From NCBI GenBank assembly GCA_947450765.1, contig CANFXC010000001.1:124001-188000 (forward strand): DNA of 64,000 bases, in the 5' to 3' direction. The translations under genes and the position numbers were made by a program. This DNA is from Comamonadaceae bacterium (GTDB lineage: Bacteria; Pseudomonadota; Gammaproteobacteria; Burkholderiales; Burkholderiaceae_C). This document shows positions 29,459 through 39,154 of this stretch, one piece after another. How positions within the stretch are numbered: position 1 is the first letter of the stretch; each line of letters begins with the position of its first letter. The notes beneath the pieces were generated by a model. That model had not been told where the DNA came from. It did not search any database and was given only the letters and a program-made list of their open reading frames with translations.

Positions 29459-30436
29459 ATGACCCACCCACGAAATTTTCTTCGCCAGACCGCCATGGCC
29501 GGCTGCGCCCTGCTGCTGAGCGCTGCCGCACTGGCGCAAGCCTTTCCGAGCAAACCAATCACGCTGGTGGTGCCGAATCCACCTGGCGGCTTTGTCGATG
29601 CGTCAGCCCGCCTGCTCAGCGAGCCACTGTCGCGCGTGATGAACCAGACCGTCATCGTTGACAACAAAGGCGGCGGCAGCGGCAACGTGGCTTATGGCCA
29701 AGTCGCCCGCGCCCACGCTGACGGCTACACGCTGTTGACGTCTTACTCGGCGTACCACGTCGGCAACCCGGCGCTGTCGCCCAAGCTGCCTTGGGCGCAA
29801 AAAGACCTGGCACCCGTGGCCCTCATCACCGTGGCCACCAACATCATTGCGGTGCACCCTTCCGTGCCCGCCAACAACCTCAAAGAATTCATCGCTTATC
29901 TCAAAGCCAACCCCGGCAAGTTGAGCTACGCCTCGCAAGGCAATGGCTCACTCTCGCACATTGGCACTGAGATGTTCAAGATGCAGACCGGTACCAGCAT
30001 GGTTCACATTCCTTACCGTGGCTCCGGTCCGGCGGTGCAAGACGTGCTGTCTGGCCAAGTGCAGGTCTTCATCAGCACCCCACCGTCTTTGATGAGCCAC
30101 GTACAAGCCGGCAAACTCAAGGGCCTGGCGGTGACCAGCAAAACCCGTCACCCCGGCGTTCCCAACGTGCCGACGACGACTGAAGCCGGTCTGAAAGGTT
30201 TTGAACTGGAAGCCTGGGTGGCGATTTTTGCGCCGGCAGGCACGCCGCCAGACGTGGTCGCCAAACTCTCCAGCTCGATCAAACAAGCGCTGGAACTGCC
30301 AGAGACAAAAAGCCGCGCCAGTGCCGCCGGCATTGACCTGCGCTACCAGCCACCGGCAGAGCTGGACGCACTGGTGAAGCGTGAAACCGAGTTCTGGGCC
30401 AAGACCATCAAGGCGGCGGGTATCACGGCTGACTGA
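29459..30436 (+). CDS. Bug/TctC family substrate-binding protein
   Basis: FPSKPITLVVPNPPGGFVDASAR, YASQGNGSLSHIGTEMFKMQTGTSMVHIPYRGSGPAVQDVLSGQVQVF. Confidence 0.93.
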   Translation: MTHPRNFLRQTAMAGCALLLSAAALAQAFPSKPITLVVPNPPGGFVDASARLLSEPLSRVMNQTVIVDNKGGGSGNVAYGQVARAHADGYTLLTSYSAYHVGNPALSPKLPWAQKDLAPVALITVATNIIAVHPSVPANNLKEFIAYLKANPGKLSYASQGNGSLSHIGTEMFKMQTGTSMVHIPYRGSGPAVQDVLSGQVQVFISTPPSLMSHVQAGKLKGLAVTSKTRHPGVPNVPTTTEAGLKGFELEAWVAIFAPAGTPPDVVAKLSSSIKQALELPETKSRASAAGIDLRYQPPAELDALVKRETEFWAKTIKAAGITAD

Positions 30437-30509
30437 GCCCATTTTTCTGATTGATAGACATTTTTTCAGGCCCCCGTAAGACTTCATAAAAACCCGATAG
30501 GAGACAAAC

Positions 30510-30968
30510 ATGCCCCGCTACTCACTCATGGTCAACGGCAAAAAGCAAACCGTCGAAGCTGATGCCGATACGCCGCTTTTGTATGTATTGCGTGACAACT
30601 TAGCCCTCAATGGCCCCAAGTTCGGTTGCGGCCTCGGTCAATGCGGGGCATGCACTGTGCATGTCAACGGTGTGGCCACGCGCTCTTGCCTCTTGCCTGT
30701 CAGCTCCCTAGCTGGCAAGGCCGTGACAACGCTCGAGGGTCTGCTGATAGACGGTCAGCCAGGCAAGCTGCAACAAGCCTTCATCGACGAACAGGCTGTG
30801 CAGTGCGGGTACTGCATCAACGGCATGATCATGACCTCGGCGGCGTTACTCAAAGGCAAGCCCAACCCGAGTGAGAGCGAGATCAAAAATGCTTTAGCTG
30901 GCAATCTTTGCCGCTGCGGCACGCATCAACGCATCTGCGCGGCCGTCAAGCGCGCAGCAACAGCCTAA
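30510..30968 (+). CDS. (2Fe-2S)-binding subunit of molybdenum hydroxylase (IorA/NicA-like)
   Basis: CGLGQCGACTVHVNG, QCGYCINGMIMTSAALL, NLCRCGTHQRI. Confidence 0.93.
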   Translation: MPRYSLMVNGKKQTVEADADTPLLYVLRDNLALNGPKFGCGLGQCGACTVHVNGVATRSCLLPVSSLAGKAVTTLEGLLIDGQPGKLQQAFIDEQAVQCGYCINGMIMTSAALLKGKPNPSESEIKNALAGNLCRCGTHQRICAAVKRAATA

Positions 30969-30978
30969 GGGGAGCGAC

Positions 30979-33237
30979 ATGAACAACATCGCAATCAACA
31001 ATCAGATCAGCCGCCGCAACCTTTTGAAAGCCGGTGCCGGCGCTTTAATCGTGGGCTTCAGTGCCAGCGCCACTTTGGCGCAAGCTGCCGCCCCCGCCCT
31101 ACGTCCAGCCAAATCAGTCGCCAAAGATGTGGTCGATTCGTTCCTGGTGATTGGTGCTGACGGCAAGATCACCGTCTTCGTCGGAAAAGTCGACCTTGGA
31201 ACCGGCACCAAAACAGCGCTGGCTCAGATGGCTGCAGACGAACTCGATGTCGCCTTTGAGCGTATTGAAATGGTCATGGGTGACACCGCCACCACGCCGG
31301 ACCAATGGATCACAGGCGCCAACCTGACGATTTCGCAAGGCGGCGGGGAACTGCGACGCGCTTGTGCCACGGCGCGTGGCGCACTGTTGGCGCGTGCCTC
31401 TACACGGCTGGGCGCTGCAGTTTCAGAGCTGAGCGTGAATCAAGGCATGGTGAGCCTCAAGGCTGATCCTGCCAAGACCGTTTCTTACGGCGAGCTGATG
31501 CAATCTTCGGCGGCTTTTGATTTAAAGATCGATCCCAAGGCGCCGCTGAAACCAGCCGCCGACTACAAGGTCGTCGGTCAGTCGATAGCGCGCGTGGATA
31601 TTCCATCCAAAGTCAGCGGTGCATTCCCTTATGCGCATGACCTGCGCCTGCCCAACATGTTGCACGCTCGGGTTATCCGGCCCGAAGAAGCCGGGGCGAA
31701 ACTCTTGACCGTCGACGACAGCGCTGCGCGCAAGATCAATGGGTTTGTGCAGACAGTGCGCAAGGGTAATTTTCTGGCTGTTATTGCGCGCTCAGAGTGG
31801 GGTGCCGTCAAGGCTGCCCGTGCACTCAAGCCGAGTTGGTCAGCCGGAGTCGAGCTACCAGACCAAGCCACCGTGTTCGAATACTGGCGCAAACAACCGC
31901 TGGCAAAAGAAGAGGCCACACAAAAAGTGGGTGACGCACCTGCCGCACTGGCCAGCAGCGTACGCAAGGTCAAGGCCAGCTACGAGTTCGCGGTGCAAAC
32001 GCACGCGTCCATCGGACCGTCCTGTGCTGTAGCCGACTTCAGCGCTGGAAAACTGGTTGTTTGGTCGCCCTCACAGGCCACCCACTCGATGCAAAGCGAG
32101 CTGGCCAGCATCACCGGCCTGCCAATGGAAAGCATCCGCCTCCTGTATCTTGATGGCTCTGGCTGCTATGGTCGTAACGGCCATGAAGACGCCACAGCAG
32201 ATGCCGCACTGATCGCCACCCTGATCGGCAAGCCCGTGCGCGTGCAGTGGATGCGTGACGACGAGACTGCACGCGCGCCTAAAAGTCCGCCGCGGGCCAT
32301 CGACATGGAAGCCGGTTTTGACCAAGGCGGCAAGCTTCAGGCTTGGTCTGGAGACTTCCACATCGCCGTCAACCACATAGTGGCCTTCAAACCGCTAGAC
32401 TTCCCTTTGCTGGCGGCAACAGATGTCGGTTTGCCAAAGCCGGGCAACTGGGTCGGCTTCCTTTTCCAGAATGCAGGCGCACCGTACGAGATTACCAACA
32501 TACGCGTGAACACTCGACACATCGCTGACACGTTCTTCCGTTCGGCCCACCTGCGCAGCCCGGGACGGATCGAAAACAGCTTTGCCAACGAATCCTTCAT
32601 GGACGAGCTGGCGACAGAAGCCAAAGTAGACCCAGCAGAATTTAGGCTGCAGTACATCAAGGATCCTCGCGCCGTGGCGGTCATAGATGCCGTGATGAAG
32701 CGCGCCAAATGGGAAAAACGAGTCGGCAAAAATCAGGCCGGTCAGTCTGGTGATATATCTCGTGGACGCGGGATATCGTATGTGCGCTACAACAACACCA
32801 CCACCTATTTAGCCGCCGTCGCTGAGGTCGAGGTCAATCTCAAAACAGGAGCAGTGCAAGTCACGCGGGTTTGCGTTGCCCATGACTGTGGCCAGATCAT
32901 CAACCCCGACGGTCTGGCGAACCAGATCGAAGGCGGCGTTATACAGACTGTCAGTCGGACCCTGATGGAGCAGGTTCAATGGGACCGGAAAAAAGTCACC
33001 AGCGTGGATTGGAATAGCTACCCCATCTTGCGCTTTCCAGCAGTCCCGAAAGTTGAGGTCGACATGATCAACCGTCCCGGCGAACCCTCTTGGGGTGCTG
33101 GTGAGCCGACAGCGACTGCCATCCCAGCTGCAGTGGCCAACGCCATTCACGACGCGACCGGCGCACGACTTCGGTCTATTCCGATCACGCCGGACAAAGT
33201 CCTTGCCGCTTTAGCAAAGCTCAGCAAAAGGGCCTGA
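30979..33237 (+). CDS. molybdopterin-dependent hydroxylase large subunit with Tat signal (IorB-like)
   Basis: SRRNLLKAGAGALIVGFSASATLAQA Tat motif; VGKVDLGTGTKTALAQMAADEL, HIGPSCAVAD-like region, GAGEPTATAIPAAVANAI; no CxxCH seen. Confidence 0.9.
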   Translation: MNNIAINNQISRRNLLKAGAGALIVGFSASATLAQAAAPALRPAKSVAKDVVDSFLVIGADGKITVFVGKVDLGTGTKTALAQMAADELDVAFERIEMVMGDTATTPDQWITGANLTISQGGGELRRACATARGALLARASTRLGAAVSELSVNQGMVSLKADPAKTVSYGELMQSSAAFDLKIDPKAPLKPAADYKVVGQSIARVDIPSKVSGAFPYAHDLRLPNMLHARVIRPEEAGAKLLTVDDSAARKINGFVQTVRKGNFLAVIARSEWGAVKAARALKPSWSAGVELPDQATVFEYWRKQPLAKEEATQKVGDAPAALASSVRKVKASYEFAVQTHASIGPSCAVADFSAGKLVVWSPSQATHSMQSELASITGLPMESIRLLYLDGSGCYGRNGHEDATADAALIATLIGKPVRVQWMRDDETARAPKSPPRAIDMEAGFDQGGKLQAWSGDFHIAVNHIVAFKPLDFPLLAATDVGLPKPGNWVGFLFQNAGAPYEITNIRVNTRHIADTFFRSAHLRSPGRIENSFANESFMDELATEAKVDPAEFRLQYIKDPRAVAVIDAVMKRAKWEKRVGKNQAGQSGDISRGRGISYVRYNNTTTYLAAVAEVEVNLKTGAVQVTRVCVAHDCGQIINPDGLANQIEGGVIQTVSRTLMEQVQWDRKKVTSVDWNSYPILRFPAVPKVEVDMINRPGEPSWGAGEPTATAIPAAVANAIHDATGARLRSIPITPDKVLAALAKLSKRA

Positions 33238-33251
33238 GCACTGATAACGTC

Positions 33252-33277
33252 AAAACCGGGGCAAGCCCCGGTTTTTT
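33252..33277. terminator. bidirectional terminator between convergent iorB-like gene and puuD
   Basis: aaaaccgggg-caag-ccccggtttttt, near-perfect hairpin with T run. Confidence 0.9.
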
Positions 33278-33286
33278 AATGCAGGA

Positions 33287-34486
33287 TCAGCGCACCGGCG
33301 CACCGCTTTCAAACCAGCGGCCAATCAAGGCCCGCTCGTCGTCGGTGATGCCGGTGGCGTTGTTCATCGGCATGATTTTGCTGACCACCGCCTGCTGGTA
33401 CATCGCCTGCGCATGCAACTTAACGGCTTCGGGTGAATCGACGCGCACGTTTTTCATTTGAACTTGCTCGCCGTGGCACATGTAGCAGCGCTGAGCCAGC
33501 ACCGGTTGCAGCATCTGGTAGCTGACGACCGCAGGCACAGCACTGGCCGCCGCACGCGGCGCCGGCTTGAGCCAAACGATGGTGGCCAGAATGACCGCCA
33601 CGCCGACCAGCGCGTAGGCCAGCGGGTTGCCGTTGCGACCGAGCTTGTAGCCGTGGCGCAGCACAAAAAACTGGCGAATCGCCGCGCCGGCGAACATCAT
33701 CAGAATCAGCACCAGCCAGTTTTGCGGATGACTCCAGGTGAAGCTGTAGTGGTTGCTGAGCATGGCAAACAGCACCGGCAGCGTGAAGTAAGTGTTGTGC
33801 ACACTGCGTTGCTTACCGCGCTGGCCGTGGACAGGATCGACCGGCTCACCCGCCTTGATGCAGGCGACCACCGTACGCTGGCCGGGAATGATCCAGAAAA
33901 ACACATTGGCGCTCATGGCAGTGGCGATCATGGCGCCGACCAATAAGAAAGCCGCACGCCCTGCAAACAAATGGCAGGCCAGCCACGAGGCCACGCACAC
34001 CAGCACCAAGACACCCGCACCGACCAGAACATCTGCATTTTTGCGCTGGCCCATCACGCGGCAAATGCCGTCGTACAGCAGCCAGAAAATCACCAAAAAT
34101 GACAGCGCCGCCGCACCGGCTGCCATCGGCGACCAATCCATCAGCGACTTATCAATCAAGTAAGTGCTGGCCTGCCACAGGTAAGACAGCGTGAACAGCG
34201 CAATGCCGGTGAGCCAGGTGCTGTAGGCCTCCCAGTAAAACCAGTGCAAATGAGCCGGCATTTGCGGCGGTTTCACGGCGAACTTGACCGGGTGGTAAAA
34301 CCCGCCACCATGCACCGCCCAGAGCTCGCCACTGACGCCCTGTTTTTTAAGGTCTTCGTCCACCGGTGGTGTCAGGCTGGAGTCCAGAAAGACGAAATAA
34401 AACGAGGAGCCAATCCAGGCGATGGCGGTGAGCACGTGGACCCAACGCAGCAGCAGGTTGGCCCAGTCGAGAAGATAAGTTTCCAT
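33287..34486 (-). CDS. puuD: membrane-bound urate oxidase PuuD (urate hydroxylase domain plus C-terminal cytochrome c)
   Basis: LLRWVHVLTAIAWIGSSFYFVFLDSSL, HWFYWEAYSTWLTGIALF, C-terminal CYMCHGEQVQMKNVRVDSP. Confidence 0.9.
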   Translation of the reverse strand: METYLLDWANLLLRWVHVLTAIAWIGSSFYFVFLDSSLTPPVDEDLKKQGVSGELWAVHGGGFYHPVKFAVKPPQMPAHLHWFYWEAYSTWLTGIALFTLSYLWQASTYLIDKSLMDWSPMAAGAAALSFLVIFWLLYDGICRVMGQRKNADVLVGAGVLVLVCVASWLACHLFAGRAAFLLVGAMIATAMSANVFFWIIPGQRTVVACIKAGEPVDPVHGQRGKQRSVHNTYFTLPVLFAMLSNHYSFTWSHPQNWLVLILMMFAGAAIRQFFVLRHGYKLGRNGNPLAYALVGVAVILATIVWLKPAPRAAASAVPAVVSYQMLQPVLAQRCYMCHGEQVQMKNVRVDSPEAVKLHAQAMYQQAVVSKIMPMNNATGITDDERALIGRWFESGAPVR

Positions 34487-34515
34487 GGTGTATGCCTAGC
34501 AATCCTCATGCCCTG

Positions 34516-34536
34516 GGTGCGAAACGGCGTCGCACC
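34516..34536. promoter_or_regulatory. inverted repeat upstream of puuD
   Basis: GGTGCGA-aacggcg-TCGCACC, 30 bp upstream of the puuD start. Confidence 0.4.
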
Positions 34537-34871
34537 AGCGGACATGGCTGTCGGACTGCTCACCACTGCGGGCGCTGTAAGCAGCATGGACCGCGACACA
34601 GGAATGAGATTCCGGCTCCGCTGCGGTCTTGCGTAGTCGAGTGTATCCAAGATTCCCCCGTGGTCTAGGTAATAACAGGCCGCATAAGTCAGCCAGCGGT
34701 CAGGTTCAAGCGCCCACAATTACTCACTATTTTGTGTACCGCAAGTAAAGATCCATGTATTTGAGGCAAATTTTGACATCAGTTGGGTTGTTGCCTGGGG
34801 CAAAGCGTTTGCCACAGACCTTGCATCTGATGAGCTTTGCCCCGATGGAAACCCAACTGATATGGCCTTCG

Positions 34872-35810
34872 ATGAGCGAAGTGATCGGTGTGCTCAGGGC
34901 TGGCCAGTTCTTTAACCGACTCAAGTACCAATGTCGGCTGTTGCAGGCATCCGCAGCGCGCCAAATATTTCTTGGCTATTTGTCAAGAAACGTCCTTTGG
35001 CGTTCGCTTTTCGTGTTGAATCAACGCTGTTTTTATGTGCCTTTCAGGCTCTATCTGGACCGCCGCTGGTCACAGACAAAGCGCTTTACACAATGCGCCA
35101 CAGACCTGCAGGTGGCCCAAGCCAAGTTTGGCTTGACGAACGCCCAGCGACTGGTTGAGGGTCATCGGATTCGGCTCTGCGAGCAGGCTCACTGTTCGAT
35201 CGACCTTGAACTTAACCGCGTCAGTTTTCATGAGGGTTTTTGGGCTTTATCACTCAAAGACAGCCATGAGAAACCGTTGTTCAACATCAGCTTCGGTTTT
35301 CTAAGCCACAGCAGCGTTCTGATTGCCTCCGTACAGGGCGTTCGGGGTGACACAGGCTGCAACCTTGAGGCCATCCAGTCCATCACCAAGCAAAACCACG
35401 GACTGCGCCCGCATCACTTGTTACTCAACATCTTCCAGATGGCCTGCGCTGATTGGGGCATCACGGAGATACGCGGCATTGACCCTGAACATCAGGTCAA
35501 AAAACGCCGTAACGCAGACAAACAAGGCTTCACGTTTGACTACCGCGAGTTCTGGACCGAGTTGGGCGCCGTGCAACTCGACGATCAGGATTGGCTGCTG
35601 CCAAGCCAAGCGCAACGCCGTTCTGTAGAAGACATCCCATCCCGAAAACGCGCTTTGTACCGCAAGCGTTACGCTTTGCTCGATGAGGTTGCCGCCGTGG
35701 TCTCGGCATCTTTAGCCAGCGCGACGGCCGACGCCTGCGCCACCTGGCGCAAGCCGGCCAGCGCCGGCGCCAGTACCGCCATGTCGGCGTCTGCCGCATA
35801 CACCGCATAA
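34872..35810 (+). CDS. VirK/YbjX (DUF535) family protein with a probable read-through C-terminus
   Basis: FHEGFWALSLKDSHEKPLFNISFGFLSHSSVLIASVQGVRG..HHLLLNIFQMACADWGITEIRGIDPEHQVKKRR..KRALYRKRYALLDEV; start uncertain (ORF opens at 34755). Confidence 0.8.
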   Translation: MSEVIGVLRAGQFFNRLKYQCRLLQASAARQIFLGYLSRNVLWRSLFVLNQRCFYVPFRLYLDRRWSQTKRFTQCATDLQVAQAKFGLTNAQRLVEGHRIRLCEQAHCSIDLELNRVSFHEGFWALSLKDSHEKPLFNISFGFLSHSSVLIASVQGVRGDTGCNLEAIQSITKQNHGLRPHHLLLNIFQMACADWGITEIRGIDPEHQVKKRRNADKQGFTFDYREFWTELGAVQLDDQDWLLPSQAQRRSVEDIPSRKRALYRKRYALLDEVAAVVSASLASATADACATWRKPASAGASTAMSASAAYTA

Positions 35811-36571
35811 GCGGGATACAAGAACTCAGGCGCGTTCGGCACGCGGTGCAACCGCCCTTCTTGCAGGTGTTTTTGCACCACGTTCTGCCTGAAGTAACCA
35901 GCGCCACCCACCGCCAGCAGGTACTCCAAACCCAAGGGCCCAAAGCTTGAGGAGAGTCCAACGCTGGACAACGCCGGAAACGCTAAGCTGTGTTGCGCCG
36001 CGAACTCGCTGCCCCAATCGACATACACATAGTCAGCGGCTTGCGGCAGATCCGGGTTGGGTGAGGTGCTCAGCAGCACCAGCTTTTCCTCGATCAGCAA
36101 CTCAATGCGCAGACCTGTCCGCTGCCGCGGCGCGTAGGCAATCACGATGTCCAGCGTGCCGTGGGCGACCCGCTCCAACAGGTCGTCGGCAACACCGACG
36201 TCGGTGTGCAGGGCGAGGTCGGGGGCACTTTGGCGCATCCACAGCAGCCAGTCCAACATCAGCGGATGCCACAGGCTGATCTCGCAGCCCACCGTCACCA
36301 GCGCCCGCCGACCTGGCGGCACCGCCATCTGCTGACGCGCCCGCTCCCAGACCTGCACCAAGGTCATGGCGTGACGCACAAACTGTTCGCCGGCCGGGGT
36401 CAGCGAAGCGCCTGCCTTGTTGCGCACAAACAGCTGGCGACCGAGCAATTCTTCTAGCGTTTTGACACGCGCACTGACGGCGGTCTGCGTCACATGCAGG
36501 CGTTCTGCGGCTTGGGCAAAGCTGTGACTGGAGACGATCTCCAGAAAGGTTCGGGCGAGGTTGATGTCCAT
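35669..36571 (-). CDS. LysR family transcriptional regulator
   Basis: MDINLARTFLEIVSSHSFAQAAERLHVTQTAVSARVKTLEELLGRQLFVRNKAG. Confidence 0.93.
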   Translation of the reverse strand: MDINLARTFLEIVSSHSFAQAAERLHVTQTAVSARVKTLEELLGRQLFVRNKAGASLTPAGEQFVRHAMTLVQVWERARQQMAVPPGRRALVTVGCEISLWHPLMLDWLLWMRQSAPDLALHTDVGVADDLLERVAHGTLDIVIAYAPRQRTGLRIELLIEEKLVLLSTSPNPDLPQAADYVYVDWGSEFAAQHSLAFPALSSVGLSSSFGPLGLEYLLAVGGAGYFRQNVVQKHLQEGRLHRVPNAPEFLYPAYAVYAADADMAVLAPALAGLRQVAQASAVALAKDAETTAATSSSKA

Positions 36572-36724
36572 GCGTGCGGGTCTTCCAAGCTAACTTACAA
36601 AGCAAAAATAATGCATTCAAACGCAATATAAGTCGTTTTACATTTATCCTCGTAAACCCTATATTTGTGCTATTCCCTCTGTTCAGCTGCTTTCTGCCGA
36701 ACACGTCACCTTGAAGGAGTTCCC

Positions 36725-36964
36725 ATGACAAGCCATGTTCTTTTTGCCGATCAAGACCACGCAGCCAACGCTTCAGTTGGCCGGTCTGCCAAGCAGGCGC
36801 ATACCACTTCGGTCACTTCTTTCGTGAGCCAGTTCTTGGATGTCCTGCGCGCCGTGTTTGCCGATCCAGCCGCTGCCAGTGAGCAGAACCATCCTTGGCT
36901 GAACACCAACATTCGCAGCCGCATGAGCCGTCGCGCACAACGGCTGATGCGCTCGGACTATTGA
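36725..36964 (+). CDS. small hypothetical protein (79 aa)
   Basis: Starts at 36725 after aaggag SD; MTSHVLFADQDHAANASVGRSAKQAH..RMSRRAQRLMRSDY. Confidence 0.7.
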   Translation: MTSHVLFADQDHAANASVGRSAKQAHTTSVTSFVSQFLDVLRAVFADPAAASEQNHPWLNTNIRSRMSRRAQRLMRSDY

Positions 36965-36967
36965 GGC

Positions 36968-37792
36968 TCAGGCTTTCAACGCCGTCCGGACTTGCAGTAA
37001 TTGCGCAGCCACGGCCAGTGCAATCACCTCGGGTTCTTTGCCTTCAATACCGGGAATACCGATCGGACAGGTGACATGCGCGAGTTCTTCAGCGCTGTAG
37101 CCACGGGCTTCTAGGCGGTGCCTGAAGGTCGCCCATTTGGTTTGGCTGCCGATGAGGCCGATGTAGGGTAAATCTCGTTGCATGCGTTGCCGCGCCAAAC
37201 ACTGGGTCAGCACATCGAGGTCTTCAGCGTGGCTGAAGCTCATGATGAGAACGCAAGACCCTGGCGTCAAGTCTTTCACTGCAGACTGCACCGGCTCAGA
37301 GTGTTCGCAAACCACATGCGCCGGCAAACCGATAGGGAAAATACCTTCGCGGCTGTCGATCCAGTGCAGCGCCACCGGCAAGCGCGCCAACACGTCGGCC
37401 AGCGCATGTCCCACATGGCCACCACCAAACAGCACCACCGGCATGCGCTCAACATCCAAGCGTCGGCGCAGTTCTGACGAGTCTGCAGCCGTCAAGCGTT
37501 CAAGTTGCAGGTGCACCACGCCGCCGCAGCATTGACCTAAAGAGGGGCCGAGGGCTAGGCGCATCAGCTCGGCTGGCTGGACATTGCCTTCGACAGTCAG
37601 CAGCGCACGCGCCCTGTCGATGGCCTCAAACTCAAGATGCCCACCGCCAATCGTGCCGACCAGTGCATCTGAAAAAACAGCCATCCATGCACCGGCATCG
37701 CGCGGCGCGGAACCTTCGGTGGCTTGCACCTGCACCAGCACCGCCGACTCGTTGGCGAGTCGCGCCAGGAACAACTCGGCGAGTGGCGACAT
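36968..37792 (-). CDS. xdhC: xanthine dehydrogenase accessory protein XdhC
   Basis: VQATEGSAPRDAGAWMAV, GTIGGGHLEFEAI, GPSLGQCCGGVV, VLFGGGHVGHALADVL, YIGLIGSQTKW. Confidence 0.94.
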   Translation of the reverse strand: MSPLAELFLARLANESAVLVQVQATEGSAPRDAGAWMAVFSDALVGTIGGGHLEFEAIDRARALLTVEGNVQPAELMRLALGPSLGQCCGGVVHLQLERLTAADSSELRRRLDVERMPVVLFGGGHVGHALADVLARLPVALHWIDSREGIFPIGLPAHVVCEHSEPVQSAVKDLTPGSCVLIMSFSHAEDLDVLTQCLARQRMQRDLPYIGLIGSQTKWATFRHRLEARGYSAEELAHVTCPIGIPGIEGKEPEVIALAVAAQLLQVRTALKA

Positions 37793-37798
37793 ACAGCC

Positions 37799-39142
<1,344 letters not shown>

Positions 39143-39154
39143 TTAAAGGCGACT

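Noticed and set aside
34516-34536. Guanidine-II (mini-ykkC) hairpin, because the loop contains ACGG
   Set aside because: Only one hairpin, wrong strand relative to any downstream gene, no second ACGR hairpin.
34372-34719. 115-aa minus-strand ORF upstream of puuD (MWALEPDRWLTYAACYYLDHGG..)
   Set aside because: Overlaps puuD in another frame, with no recognisable family; likely a chance ORF.
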